Of a DNA stretch of 64,000 bases, positions 25,747 through 34,540 are shown in pieces. Every line of letters starts with the position of its first letter. The first letter of the stretch is position 1. The stretch is taken from contig NZ_JAJTUT010000001.1 in NCBI RefSeq assembly GCF_022399565.1, positions 744,001 to 808,000 on the forward strand. The letters are read 5' to 3'. Under the pieces are notes generated by a model. That model made no database searches. It saw only the letters and a program-made list of their open reading frames with translations, and had not been told where the DNA came from. A program made the position numbers and the translations under genes. Source of the stretch: Flavobacterium algicola (GTDB taxonomy: Bacteria; Bacteroidota; Bacteroidia; Flavobacteriales; Flavobacteriaceae).

Positions 25747-26574
25747 ATGAATTTAGACCCTACTTACCTTACAGACTATAGCACCAATTTACTTAAGGAA
25801 ATAATCGAATATTCACCTAAGTTAATATCTGCTTTTATTATCTTGTTTCTTGGCTTGTATGCCATAAGAATCATCAATAGATTGGTTCGCAAAATAATGG
25901 TAAGTAGAAATCTAGAACCTACTCTAACAAAGTTTCTTGGTGATATTTTACTTTGGGCAATGCGCATATTACTTTTTGTAACCTTTATAGGAAAACTTGG
26001 TATCGAGACCTCCTCTTTTGTAGCTATACTTGGAGCTATGGGATTAGCTGTTGGTCTGGCGCTACAAGGATCATTATCTAATTTTGCAGGCGGAATGTTG
26101 ATTATTATATTCAAACCGTTTAAACACGGAGATTTTATTGAAGCACAAGGTATGGTCGCGACAGTAAGTGATATTCAAATCTTTACTACCAAGTTAATCA
26201 CACCCAATAATCAAATTGTATTTATTCCAAATGGAATATTGTCTAATGGGATTATAACTAATTATTCTATTCAAGGAACCCGAAGAGCCGATCTTACATT
26301 TTCTATTTCCTATGATTCTGACATCAAACAAGCAAAAGATATTATTCTAGATATCTTAAATAATAATCCAAAAGTCTTGCAAGATCCTAAGCCAGATGTA
26401 TTTGTAAAAAATCTAACAGACAGTGCTATCGAGCTTGCAGTAAGACCTTGGGCAAAAAAAGAAGATTTTGGTGCTGTATTTACAGAGACCCTAGAAAGCT
26501 GTAAAAGTGCTTTTGATCAAGCTGGAATTTCTATCCAACCATTCGTTCAAGAAAAATCAATTAGTAAAGTTTAA
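25747..26574 (+). CDS. Small-conductance mechanosensitive channel (MscS family)
   Basis: A 275-residue MscS-type channel that releases solutes on osmotic down-shock. Three membrane helices lie in the first 130 residues; TM3 has the family pore pattern GAMGLAVGLALQGSLSNFAGGMLIIIFKPF. The beta domain follows with GDFIEAQGMVATVSDIQIFTT and IPNGILSNGIITNYS, then the C-terminal alpha/beta domain. Length matches E. coli MscS. The stop directly abuts the stop of the convergent tsaB. Confidence 0.95.
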   Translation: MNLDPTYLTDYSTNLLKEIIEYSPKLISAFIILFLGLYAIRIINRLVRKIMVSRNLEPTLTKFLGDILLWAMRILLFVTFIGKLGIETSSFVAILGAMGLAVGLALQGSLSNFAGGMLIIIFKPFKHGDFIEAQGMVATVSDIQIFTTKLITPNNQIVFIPNGILSNGIITNYSIQGTRRADLTFSISYDSDIKQAKDIILDILNNNPKVLQDPKPDVFVKNLTDSAIELAVRPWAKKEDFGAVFTETLESCKSAFDQAGISIQPFVQEKSISKV

Positions 26575-27243
26575 TTATTTCTTAGAAGTAGTAATCATAA
26601 AATCTTTCAAGTAGAAAGGTTCGAAATAAGCCACATCTACTGTGGCTTTATTTTTATATAGTTCATAGCTCAATGCGCTCATTTCTTTTGCTGATGGGTA
26701 TATAAATTCTTCTAGAAAGGTAAATTTATCATTTACCAAAACAGTCTTGCATTTTTCAGCACAATCACCTACAAAATAGACCGGTAAGTCAATATCTTCA
26801 AATGAATTTTCCGTTATAATTTCAGCTTGAGTAGCTCGAATGTGTTTTAAATCTGCGGAAAAGATGGCACTATAAACTTCCATCCTTCTCGCATCCAACA
26901 TCGGAATAATATATCCTTCTTTAATGGTAGCTTGAGATGCTAAAGATTGCAACGTGTCAACTGCCACAAGCGGGATCCCTAATGCGTAGCACAATCCTTT
27001 GGCTGCCGAAACGCCAATACGTAAACCAGTATAAGATCCTGGCCCTTGACTAACAGCAACTGCATCTAAATCCTGAAAAGTTATTTTAGCTTCTTGCAAC
27101 GCATTTTCTAAAAAAACATGTAATTTTTCTGCATGAGAAAAGCCTTGCTCTGCGGCTTCCATACAAACAACTGTTTCACCATCTTTTGCGATTGCGATCG
27201 AACAATTTTTGGTTGCCGTTTCAATATTTAGAATGTAAGTCAT
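26575..27243 (-). CDS. tsaB: tRNA threonylcarbamoyladenosine biosynthesis protein TsaB
   Basis: TsaB pairs with TsaD and TsaE to place threonylcarbamoyl on A37 of ANN-decoding tRNAs. The 222-residue ASKHA-fold protein has ILNIETATKNCSIAIAKDG, HAEKLHVFLENALQEA, AVSQGPGSYTGLRIGVSAAKGL and PMLDARRMEVYSA. Length and motifs are typical. It lies 43 bases after the efflux adaptor gene on the same strand; there is no functional link to efflux, only shared transcription. Confidence 0.94.
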   Translation of the reverse strand: MTYILNIETATKNCSIAIAKDGETVVCMEAAEQGFSHAEKLHVFLENALQEAKITFQDLDAVAVSQGPGSYTGLRIGVSAAKGLCYALGIPLVAVDTLQSLASQATIKEGYIIPMLDARRMEVYSAIFSADLKHIRATQAEIITENSFEDIDLPVYFVGDCAEKCKTVLVNDKFTFLEEFIYPSAKEMSALSYELYKNKATVDVAYFEPFYLKDFMITTSKK

Positions 27244-27286
27244 TTGTGATTTTAAATTAAAAAAGAAAATTTGTCAATAGTATAAA

Positions 27287-28573
27287 TTACTTAGAGACTT
27301 TATCCGACTTCAAGGCTACTTTATCTCCAGAATTTAATTCTTTGGATACTGTATTATAAGGTCCCGTTATTACTATATCTCCCTTTTTTAAACCGCTTAA
27401 AATTTCAATATTAGTATCGTCTTGTATTCCTGTTTTTACAATGCGAATAACCGCTTTCTGCCCAACTTTCACAAATACACATTCTAGCTTTTTATCTTTT
27501 TTCACTATTTTCTCATCATCAGCTACTTCTTGCTCTTTAACATCTTTTGTAGATAGAGTATCAGACTTCACTACAATAGAACTTATAGGAACATTTAAAA
27601 CATTCGACTTAGTTTTAGTAACAATATCAACCGTTGCAGTCATACCCGGTCGAAATGGGGAATATGTTGCTGGTTTTCCAACTAATAAATCTTCGTATGA
27701 TTCCTTTAATATTCGAACCTTAACTTTAAAATTAGTAACCTGGTCAGCTGTTAAATTGCTACTAGCTGAATTAGAGATACTCGTAACAACACCTTTGAAT
27801 CGCTTTTTCAAATAAGCATCAACTTCAATATTTGCAATATCATCAACTTTAATTTTCACGATATCATTTTCATTTACATCAACTTCAACTTCCATGTTGT
27901 TTAAATTGGCTACTCTCAAAATTTCTGTACCAGCCATTTGTTGTGTACCCAATACGCGTTCACCAAGTTCTACATTCAAAACTGAAACAGTACCTGCTGC
28001 CGGAGCATATATCAAAGTTCGCCCTAAATTATCTTGCGCTTCGTTGACAGAAGCCAATGCACTTTGAACATTGAAATAGGCAGATTGTTTAGTAGCTTTT
28101 GCAACTTCAAATGCAGCAACAGCTTTGTCCCAATCTGATTTTGAGATTATACCTTTACCATATAACGTTTTATTTCGTTCATAACTCAAAGTCGATTCTT
28201 TAAATTGCGCCTCAGCTTGTGATAACCCAGATTTTGACCCCGATAATCCAGCCTTAGTTCTATTTAAACTAGATGTATAAAGATCTGGATTTATCTTTAC
28301 AAGTAAATCTCCTTTTTTTACAGCTTGTCCTTCTTTTATTGGTAGGTCAATAATTTCACCTGATACCATTGACGCTATTTTAACTTCAATTTCGGGTTGA
28401 ATTTTCCCTGTTGCCGAAACGGTTTCTACAATTGTTCTACTCATCACGGTAGCAATTTCTACTTGTTTACCTTCGTCATTGTTTCCTATCACTCCTTTTT
28501 TAACGAGTAAAAGAACAACACCGATAACTACAATGACAACTGCTAGTAAATAATAAAGATTTCTTTTTGACAT
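27287..28573 (-). CDS. Efflux periplasmic adaptor protein (HlyD/MacA-like)
   Basis: A 428-residue membrane-fusion protein. An N-terminal membrane helix (5-24) is followed by a lipoyl half-motif (KIASMVSGEIIDLPIKEGQAVKKGDLLVKI), a long alpha-hairpin (about 95-175), the second lipoyl half (LIYAPAAGTVSVLNVELGERV), a beta-barrel domain and a membrane-proximal domain near GLKKGDIVITGP. The overall pattern fits MacA-type adaptors that work with an ABC transporter and a TolC duct. The TolC-like gene precedes it by 8 bases; no MacB-like ABC gene is in this window, so the inner-membrane partner is encoded elsewhere. Confidence 0.9.
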   Translation of the reverse strand: MSKRNLYYLLAVVIVVIGVVLLLVKKGVIGNNDEGKQVEIATVMSRTIVETVSATGKIQPEIEVKIASMVSGEIIDLPIKEGQAVKKGDLLVKINPDLYTSSLNRTKAGLSGSKSGLSQAEAQFKESTLSYERNKTLYGKGIISKSDWDKAVAAFEVAKATKQSAYFNVQSALASVNEAQDNLGRTLIYAPAAGTVSVLNVELGERVLGTQQMAGTEILRVANLNNMEVEVDVNENDIVKIKVDDIANIEVDAYLKKRFKGVVTSISNSASSNLTADQVTNFKVKVRILKESYEDLLVGKPATYSPFRPGMTATVDIVTKTKSNVLNVPISSIVVKSDTLSTKDVKEQEVADDEKIVKKDKKLECVFVKVGQKAVIRIVKTGIQDDTNIEILSGLKKGDIVITGPYNTVSKELNSGDKVALKSDKVSK

Positions 28574-28581
28574 TTTATTGG

Positions 28582-29949
28582 CTAGTTTACTATTGGAATT
28601 CCAAAATAGAATTCCAAAATCTTAATTTTAAATATATAATCGTATTTGGTTCTTAACACTTCAGACTGCGCGTTAGAGAGTAATGTTTGAGACTGACTTA
28701 ATTCAAAAGAGTTCATCAAACCTACATCAAATTTCTCTTTTGAGTATCTAAAAGATTCCTGTCTAGCCTCTAAAGCTTCAACAGCAGACTCATGCGATTT
28801 TAATGCTCCTTTTGCATCTGTAAAGGCAGTATAAATTAATCGTTCTAAATCTAATTTTTGTTGCTCAAATGCAATTTTCGACTTGTCATAGTTTACTTTA
28901 GATCTTTCGACATTGTTTCGAACAGAAAAACCGTTCAATACTGGAACACTCAGTTGTAATCCAAATGATTGTCCTTTGTTATCATTAAACTGTTGAAAAA
29001 ACCCTGGTGCACTTTGTGTGCCAATAATCATTCCGTCTGTATCAAATAATGGTACATCTGTATAGGAGATCCTAGTACTGTAATTGTAAAAACCTCTTAA
29101 AGTAGGCTGATATGCACCTTTTGCAATAACAATATTTTTTTCAGCTATAGCTAAATTCATTTCGGCAATTTTCAAATCTGTTCGAATGTCTTTTGCAACA
29201 GCAAGAATAGACCCTGGAGTTTCAGATAAGATAGAATAATCTGCCTTAATGGTACTTGTCTCTTCTATTTCAAAATTAACGAAATCTTCAATTTGCAGTA
29301 ACTGTGCGAGACTTAATCTAGAAATTAGTAATACATTTTCAGCATTCACTATTTTTTGATTATCCAATGCGAGTGTCGCCTTACTATCAAACAAATCTCC
29401 ACGAGGTATTGTTCCCGCTTTAATCAACTCTTCTGTACGTGAATTTTGTTTGGTATCAATTTCAAGCTGGACTTGTTGCACCTTTAAATTCTCCATATTA
29501 AACAAAACTTGTAAATATGCATTTGCTACATTAAGAGAAATATCTTCTTTCATTTTGGTCAACTGATACTGAGATGCAACAATTGCCAAATTATTTCGTC
29601 TAAGAATATTTTGATTTTGCAGTCCCTTATATATATCTACAGAAACAGTAGCACCTGCAGATGTAAATTGCGTTGTTTGATTACGTAATATACCAGTGGT
29701 AATATCTTGATTTAAACCTATATTCCAAGAATGCGAAGAAGTTGCATTAACCAAAGGTAAAAAGTTACCAAAGGCTTCTTTCTTATCGATAGCAGCAAGC
29801 TTAATATCAAGATCAGATTGTTGAATTGAAATGTTATGCGACAATGCATAATTTACACAATCCTCAAGAGACCATTTTTTTGCTTGTGCACTTCCTTCTA
29901 AATGAAACATTGAAAAAGAGAACAAAATTATCCAGACGACTTTTTTCAT
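28582..29949 (-). CDS. TolC-family outer-membrane efflux protein
   Basis: A 455-residue outer-membrane efflux duct: signal peptide to EGSAQA, then WSLEDCVNYALSHNISIQQSDLDI, the classic start of the mature TolC fold, and two long helical repeats with short strand segments (VNATSSHSWNIGLNQDITTG; QSFGLQLSVPVLNGFSVRNN). The C-terminal part has DVGLMNSFELSQSQTLLSNA, the conserved turn of the second repeat. It should form the trimeric exit channel for the adaptor encoded next. TAAATTTG on the minus strand at 29983-29990 is a fitting -7 element. Confidence 0.93.
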   Translation of the reverse strand: MKKVVWIILFSFSMFHLEGSAQAKKWSLEDCVNYALSHNISIQQSDLDIKLAAIDKKEAFGNFLPLVNATSSHSWNIGLNQDITTGILRNQTTQFTSAGATVSVDIYKGLQNQNILRRNNLAIVASQYQLTKMKEDISLNVANAYLQVLFNMENLKVQQVQLEIDTKQNSRTEELIKAGTIPRGDLFDSKATLALDNQKIVNAENVLLISRLSLAQLLQIEDFVNFEIEETSTIKADYSILSETPGSILAVAKDIRTDLKIAEMNLAIAEKNIVIAKGAYQPTLRGFYNYSTRISYTDVPLFDTDGMIIGTQSAPGFFQQFNDNKGQSFGLQLSVPVLNGFSVRNNVERSKVNYDKSKIAFEQQKLDLERLIYTAFTDAKGALKSHESAVEALEARQESFRYSKEKFDVGLMNSFELSQSQTLLSNAQSEVLRTKYDYIFKIKILEFYFGIPIVN

Positions 29950-29982
29950 ACTTTATAATGTAGAAATGATTCTATTACTAAA

Positions 29983-29990
29983 CAAATTTA
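29983..29990 (-). promoter_or_regulatory. Probable -7 element of the tolC-adaptor-tsaB unit
   Basis: On the minus strand this reads TAAATTTG, matching TAnnTTTG, 34 bases upstream of the TolC start. A TTG lies 13 bases further upstream (30004-30006 on the plus strand as caa), closer than usual. Confidence 0.4.
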
Positions 29991-30059
29991 TGAATTTAAA
30001 TCACAATTGACTAATCTAATTTTATAAAGAAGTTTAGGAGTAAAAAAGCATGTAAAATT

Positions 30060-30089
30060 AAAAAACTCCCGCTTAAAAAAAGCGGGAGT
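30060..30089 (-). terminator. Orphan leftward intrinsic terminator
   Basis: Arms 30065-30074 (actcccgctt) and 30080-30089 are perfectly complementary. On the minus strand the hairpin is followed by TTTTT and AT-rich sequence; on the plus strand no T-run follows. It therefore stops leftward transcription, yet no minus-strand gene lies between it and position 31959. Confidence 0.75.
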
Positions 30090-30496
30090 CAAAACCAATC
30101 AATACCTTCTTAAAGAATCCGATACTATATGCTTACTAATTCAAAATGGTTTTAAAATATCAATACTATCTATTTAAAATGTTTAACGCTATACTATTTA
30201 TACAACTAAATAAGAATCCCAACTGTTTATCACTCAATTTAAAATAACTTAAACAGTAAAAAGAGCATCGATTTCAAATTCTCAGTCAAAACGGCCTAAT
30301 GCTATCAAATATTCAACAAAAACACCAATTCGGCATTTTTAAACTTATATTAAAAAATAATGACTATTTTTTTAACAATACTTGCGTTATAAGTTACAAT
30401 ATTTTAACAGTTTTATAATCTATACAAACATAACAGTTTTCCATTCTTATAGTGTAAAAAAATTGTTATTTTTTAATTATTTCGCTCAAATGCAAA
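30090..30496. other. Gene-free AT-rich gap
   Basis: This stretch between the tolC unit and the DUF4403 gene has no ORF I can support on either strand; the minus-strand ATGs I followed open frames of 16 codons or fewer. It holds the region upstream of the leftward terminator and a TATGTTTG match on the minus strand (about 30425-30432) without a TTG partner. An unannotated small RNA is possible. Confidence 0.4.
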
Positions 30497-30523
30497 TTGG
30501 TTACACTATAATAAGTAATTTTG
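30497..30523 (+). promoter_or_regulatory. Promoter of the DUF4403 gene
   Basis: TTG (30497-30499), 16 bases, then TAATTTTG (30516-30523), matching the Bacteroidota consensus closely. The start codon is 24 bases downstream. Confidence 0.6.
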
Positions 30524-30546
30524 AATCCACATAAATAAGGTCAAAT

Positions 30547-31944
30547 ATGCAATTGTATAGAAACTCATTCTTCCCTCTTTTCATTATATTATTATTTTCA
30601 TCATGTACTAGTTTGCAGAAACTAGAAACTTTAAAACCTGAGCCAGATGACGCTACACCTATCGTATATGACACAACACCTTCATTTATCAATTTGCCTA
30701 TTGCGATTAAGTTGAAAGACATAGAAAACCAAACAAATTCCCATTTAAATGGATTGATATATGATGACAGCACTATTGAAGACGATGATATCGAAATGAA
30801 AATTTGGAAATTGGCTCCAATTAAAATTAAAAGCAATAATGATAAGGTAACTACAATACTACCATTGCGAGCAGAGATAAAATATAGAATCGGTACAAAA
30901 ACTATGGGGATAGAGATGTATGACGTACGCAAATTCAATTTAAACGGACTACTTACCTTAAGTAGCAGTGTACGACTTAACAATTGGCAGCTGGTAACTA
31001 GTACAGAACTTAAGACTTTGGAGTGGAACGAAACACCAACTATGACTGTCTTAGGCAAGAACATGCCTATTACCTATTTGATTAATCCCGCTCTAAAATT
31101 ATTTAAGTCTAAAATCGAAAAAAGTATAGATGATGCTATAGAAAAGTCTATGGATTTTAAACCAAATGTTATAGCAGCATTAGAAACAATAAGTACTCCC
31201 GTGAAAATCAATGACGATTACGAAAGTTGGTTGCGCATTAACCCAATAGAGATGTACGCTACAGAGGCGAAACTAAATAACGACTCTATGTTAATGAATA
31301 TGGGATTAAAATGCAACATGGAAACAATTATAGGACAGCAACCTCCGTCAAAGTTTAATGCATCAAAAATCGTATTAAAACCTGTAACCAAGATACCAAA
31401 TCAAGTTTCTGCAAATATAGTTGCAGTATCAAGCTATCATGATGCTTCGAAAATAATGACTAAAAACTTCGCAGGAGAAGAGTTTGGATCTGGGAATAAG
31501 AGAGTTAAAGTGCAAGACGTTAAACTATGGCACAAAGAAGGCAAAATGGTCATAGCACTAGCAATAACCGGAAGTATTAACGGAAGTATTTATTTGGCAG
31601 GATTCCCAAAATATGATCAAGTAAAAAAAGAAATCTATTTTGAAGACTTAGATTATGTACTAGACACAAAAAATCGCATAATGAAAACTGCCAATTGGCT
31701 CGGTCAAGGTTTAATTCTAAAGAAGATTCAGCAAAATTGTCGCTATTCCATCAGTGAGAATTTAGAAGAAGGAAAAAATGTATTGACAACTTATTTAAAC
31801 AATTACTCACCATTACCAGGAGTGTATATCAACGGAAAAACAGAAGATATAACATTTGACAAAATCGAATTAACTAATAACGCTATCCTCGCATTAGTAA
31901 AAATAAAAGGAGTTATTAATATTACGATAGATGGATTGAAATAA
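30547..31944 (+). CDS. DUF4403 lipoprotein
   Basis: A 465-residue predicted lipoprotein with lipobox FSSC (Cys18). The mature part begins with a PSFINLPIAIKLKDIENQTN segment and has a repeated alpha/beta architecture, including LPLRAEIKYRIGTKT, LEWNETPTMTVLG and the C-terminal NYSPLPGVYINGKTEDITF and ALVKIKGVINITIDG. These are features of DUF4403, a family of large Gram-negative envelope proteins with a fold thought to resemble tubular lipid-binding or BPI-like domains; function unproven. It stands alone with its own promoter and converges with the oxidase-assembly genes. Confidence 0.85.
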   Translation: MQLYRNSFFPLFIILLFSSCTSLQKLETLKPEPDDATPIVYDTTPSFINLPIAIKLKDIENQTNSHLNGLIYDDSTIEDDDIEMKIWKLAPIKIKSNNDKVTTILPLRAEIKYRIGTKTMGIEMYDVRKFNLNGLLTLSSSVRLNNWQLVTSTELKTLEWNETPTMTVLGKNMPITYLINPALKLFKSKIEKSIDDAIEKSMDFKPNVIAALETISTPVKINDDYESWLRINPIEMYATEAKLNNDSMLMNMGLKCNMETIIGQQPPSKFNASKIVLKPVTKIPNQVSANIVAVSSYHDASKIMTKNFAGEEFGSGNKRVKVQDVKLWHKEGKMVIALAITGSINGSIYLAGFPKYDQVKKEIYFEDLDYVLDTKNRIMKTANWLGQGLILKKIQQNCRYSISENLEEGKNVLTTYLNNYSPLPGVYINGKTEDITFDKIELTNNAILALVKIKGVINITIDGLK

Positions 31945-31958
31945 GTACGACCTTGAAT

Positions 31959-32177
31959 TTACTTATTATTTTTTTTCATTCTATAGATAGCATAACCCAC
32001 CCCTGCGACAAGCAAATAAGGTATCATCATTAAGTAGACAATTCCATCGTTTACAGCTTCTGCCTGTACTTTGTTTGCATCGCCACCCAAAGAAGCTCTG
32101 CACATGGCGCATTGCGCATTTGATGCAAATGAAACCATCAAAACACACAAAAGACATAATACCAGCTTTAATCTCAT
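31959..32177 (-). CDS. Small membrane protein with periplasmic CxxC, oxidase assembly cluster
   Basis: From ATG 32177 the protein has 72 residues: a cleavable signal peptide (MRLKLVLCLLCVLMVSFASNAQ), a mature N-terminus CAMCRASLGGDANKVQAEAV with a CxxC, then one membrane helix (DGIVYLMMIPYLLVAGVGYAIY) and a basic tail. An alternative ATG at 32198 overlaps the DUF420 gene. I do not know a characterised family. It is the last gene of the SCO / DUF420 series, and the CxxC facing the periplasm next to a copper-delivery gene suggests a part in CuA or cytochrome assembly, which is inference. Confidence 0.7.
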   Translation of the reverse strand: MRLKLVLCLLCVLMVSFASNAQCAMCRASLGGDANKVQAEAVNDGIVYLMMIPYLLVAGVGYAIYRMKKNNK

Positions 32178-32187
32178 TCCTATGTAT

Positions 32188-32730
32188 TTAATTTGCATAA
32201 TATGGAGATATCATTAAATAAACTACTACACCAGTCACAGCAACATACAACCAAATCGGAAATGTAATCTTCGCTATCTTTTTATGTTTATCAAAAACTT
32301 GCGCTAATGCTCTCACGTAAGTTATCAAAACCAGAGGGATGATGATCACGGATAAAACAATGTGCGTTATCAAGATAAAGTAATATACATACTTTATCAC
32401 TCCTTCCCCACCAAATTTAGTAGAATCAGAAGTCATATGATACGCAACATACATAACTAAGAAAGCTATTGAACATCCTATCGCACACTTCATTAAATTT
32501 TCATGCAATTTAAGATTACCATTTTTGACAGCCATAACAGCACTCAAAAGCAATATAGCGGTCACCCCATTGATAGACGCATATATAGGTGGTAAAAAAG
32601 AAAGAGGCTCAACATCGTAACCTAATTTTCTTAAGTTCACACCAAATAACAAGGCAACAACAATAGGGATAGTGACAGACAAAATCACAATCCACTTATT
32701 ATATTTCTGTTCTAAATTTTGATTTTTCAT
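32188..32730 (-). CDS. DUF420 membrane protein
   Basis: A 180-residue inner-membrane protein with about five membrane helices (IVILSVTIPIVVALLFGV, INGVTAILLLSAVMAV and others) and conserved histidines in LHENLMKCAIGC, AYHMTSDST and ILITHIVLSVI. This matches DUF420, a family related to the CtaM-like oxidase maturation proteins and usually encoded with SCO and cytochrome oxidase genes. It probably helps mature the oxidase. It follows SCO by 5 bases and overlaps the next small gene if that gene starts at 32198. Confidence 0.85.
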   Translation of the reverse strand: MKNQNLEQKYNKWIVILSVTIPIVVALLFGVNLRKLGYDVEPLSFLPPIYASINGVTAILLLSAVMAVKNGNLKLHENLMKCAIGCSIAFLVMYVAYHMTSDSTKFGGEGVIKYVYYFILITHIVLSVIIIPLVLITYVRALAQVFDKHKKIAKITFPIWLYVAVTGVVVYLMISPYYAN

Positions 32731-32735
32731 TATAT

Positions 32736-33422
32736 TTATTCTCGTAATAACTTACTAATATCTTGTTGCAAATCCCTAACACCTTGTTTATCCAAACTAT
32801 CATAATATAAAATTGGATTTCCAAAATTATCTTTTCTAGAACGTATTTTACCACTTTTATCTATTAGAGCAAATAAACCAGAATGCTCAAAACCTCCCGC
32901 TACATTACCATTCTCTGCTGCATATAAGTTAAAACCTTTGTTTGCCAAATTAAAGATAGCCTCTCGATCACCTGTCAAAAAATTCCAATTTGAGGAACGC
33001 ACTCCCAATAAAGCTGCATGATCTTTTAAAACTTCAGCGGTATCATGATTAGGATCTATGGTAATAGAAACAATTCCAAAATTAGGATTTCCAAAGAATT
33101 TATTCTCCAAGACCAACATACTTTGATTCATCTTGGGACAGATAGAAGGACAAGTAGTAAAGAAAAACTCTAAAACGTATACTTTACCTTTATAAAAATC
33201 ATTACTAACTTTTACATTATCTTGATTCGTTAAATCAAATAAAGGAGCTGGCCCAATTTCCACTAATTTAGCATCTGAATTTGATGTACCATCCACCTTA
33301 TCTAAACGATCGGCAACAACAACATCACCTGACTGTAGCCGATCTATTATTTTGGGAACTGCATAGATACCAAAGACTAGCACGACAAAAGAAATCGCGA
33401 TATAAGATTTATTTTTAAACAT
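32736..33422 (-). CDS. SCO1/SenC-family copper chaperone
   Basis: A 228-residue membrane-anchored thioredoxin-fold protein. After an N-terminal anchor helix (8-24) come LEFFFTTCPSICPKMNQSM with the CxxxC copper-binding pair, then SITIDPNHDTAEVLKDHAALLG and the third copper ligand His in GGFEHSGLFALIDKSG. SCO proteins deliver Cu to the CuA centre of cytochrome oxidase subunit II. It sits between an SCO-like protein without the cysteines and DUF420, in the heme-copper oxidase cluster. Confidence 0.95.
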   Translation of the reverse strand: MFKNKSYIAISFVVLVFGIYAVPKIIDRLQSGDVVVADRLDKVDGTSNSDAKLVEIGPAPLFDLTNQDNVKVSNDFYKGKVYVLEFFFTTCPSICPKMNQSMLVLENKFFGNPNFGIVSITIDPNHDTAEVLKDHAALLGVRSSNWNFLTGDREAIFNLANKGFNLYAAENGNVAGGFEHSGLFALIDKSGKIRSRKDNFGNPILYYDSLDKQGVRDLQQDISKLLRE

Positions 33423-33426
33423 ATTT

Positions 33427-34074
33427 TTATTTTAAAAGTTGCTTGGTTGCGTTATGATTTTTCTTTAAAGCAGCTCTGTACTCATAAAGTATAATTTTAA
33501 AGTCGTCTAACATCTCATTACTCAACTCAGCTGGATGAAAAGTATTGTACCCCTCTTTATACTCCTCCTGACTCTTACGTCCACGCAAACTCATTTTCTT
33601 ATCAACAATATAGACATTAGATGTACCAGCATCAATACCAAGCTTTCCTTTTAAACCTAATTGGCTATAGTACTCTTTTATTTCTTCTTTAGATGCAAAA
33701 ACAAAATGCCAATTTGAAACATCTGTAAACTCATCTAGTGCATCCATAATTTTGACTACGTCTTCTTGAGTACCATCGGTGCATACCATCACAAACTGCA
33801 AGTCTTCAAAAGTATGGTACCTCTGATAAATCTTTTCATTTAAGTTAAAAAGATTACCCCTATTTTTCAAAATATCAGCACCACCAAAACCCAAAATAGT
33901 GATTTTATTATTCAAACTGACTTTCTCTTTATTCAAAGTTTTCCAGTTTCCAAAGTCAGGGATTTTTTTTGTAATCACGGGTAAAGTACTAAAACCATTT
34001 ACACCTGAAGCAAAAAAAAGATATGCCACAATAGGCAGCACAAAAAGTATAAAAAGGACGCTATTTTTCTTCAT
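33427..34074 (-). CDS. Membrane-anchored SCO/thioredoxin-like protein lacking the CxxxC
   Basis: From ATG 34074 the protein has 215 residues: an N-terminal anchor (MKKNSVLFILFVLPIVAYLFF), then a thioredoxin-like order of elements (VSLNNKITILGFGGADILKN in place of the SCO active site, LQFVMVCTDGTQEDV, SNWHFVFASKEEIKEYY, NVYIVDKKMSLRGRK). At the position of CPxxC there is GGADILKN, so it cannot bind copper in the SCO manner. It is 4 bases upstream of the true SCO gene and may assist it or the oxidase. An open frame back to 34200 would include the terminator of the preceding gene and is not used. Confidence 0.7.
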   Translation of the reverse strand: MKKNSVLFILFVLPIVAYLFFASGVNGFSTLPVITKKIPDFGNWKTLNKEKVSLNNKITILGFGGADILKNRGNLFNLNEKIYQRYHTFEDLQFVMVCTDGTQEDVVKIMDALDEFTDVSNWHFVFASKEEIKEYYSQLGLKGKLGIDAGTSNVYIVDKKMSLRGRKSQEEYKEGYNTFHPAELSNEMLDDFKIILYEYRAALKKNHNATKQLLK

Positions 34075-34105
34075 TAACAGTATAAATTTAATGCTACAAA
34101 AGTAA

Positions 34106-34140
34106 GCAAAAAAAAAGGTATCCGAAAAACGAATACCTTT
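34106..34140 (-). terminator. Intrinsic terminator after the oxidase subunit IV gene
   Basis: Complementary arms around 34114-34124 (aaaggtatccg) and 34130-34140 with one mismatch and a 5-base loop. On the minus strand it is followed by a run of T. It separates the subunit genes from the assembly genes downstream. Confidence 0.8.
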
Positions 34141-34159
34141 AGTTTGAATTAATAAAGTG

Positions 34160-34522
34160 TTAAAAATTCCACTTGATAGTTGAATCTTTAAAAACCCCAT
34201 AAATATAATGACCTTCTGTTAAAAGAATAAAAAGTAAATAAATTAATAAGAAAATAAAAGGTATTACTACTGATCTTCTCAACCAAGCAGTTTCACCATC
34301 CATATGCATAAACGAATACACAATGTAGTAAGCTTTATAAACTGTTAAAGCATAGAAAATAATATTCAATAAACTTAAACCCCATAAGACCCCAAATAAA
34401 GAATTATGATGTAAAAAAGCTGGTTTGTATATCCCTAGGACAACCTCAAAGATAGTTACAGCAGATAAAATTCCAAAAACTTTCCAGATTTTACCTGTAT
34501 TTGATTCATGTACGTGTGACAT
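34160..34522 (-). CDS. Cytochrome c oxidase subunit IV family protein
   Basis: A 120-residue membrane protein with three helices (about 13-32, 40-62, 85-105) and a His-containing N-terminus (MSHVHESNTGKIW). The helices with EVVLGIYKP, HMDGE and RRSVVIPFIFLLIYLL match the prokaryotic subunit IV family of heme-copper oxidases. It is the last gene of ctaB-subunit III-subunit III-subunit IV, 18 bases after its neighbour. It stabilises the oxidase and has no cofactors. Confidence 0.88.
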   Translation of the reverse strand: MSHVHESNTGKIWKVFGILSAVTIFEVVLGIYKPAFLHHNSLFGVLWGLSLLNIIFYALTVYKAYYIVYSFMHMDGETAWLRRSVVIPFIFLLIYLLFILLTEGHYIYGVFKDSTIKWNF

Positions 34523-34540
34523 AATAATATTTTTAAAAGA

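Noticed and set aside
26560..26590. Possible mscS-tsaB overlap or fusion
   Set aside because: The genes converge and their stop codons simply abut; same at murI/16273.
30501..31064. 187-residue minus-strand frame at the start of the DUF4403 gene
   Set aside because: Antisense shadow of a lipoprotein gene that has its own promoter; Ser/Val-rich without motif.
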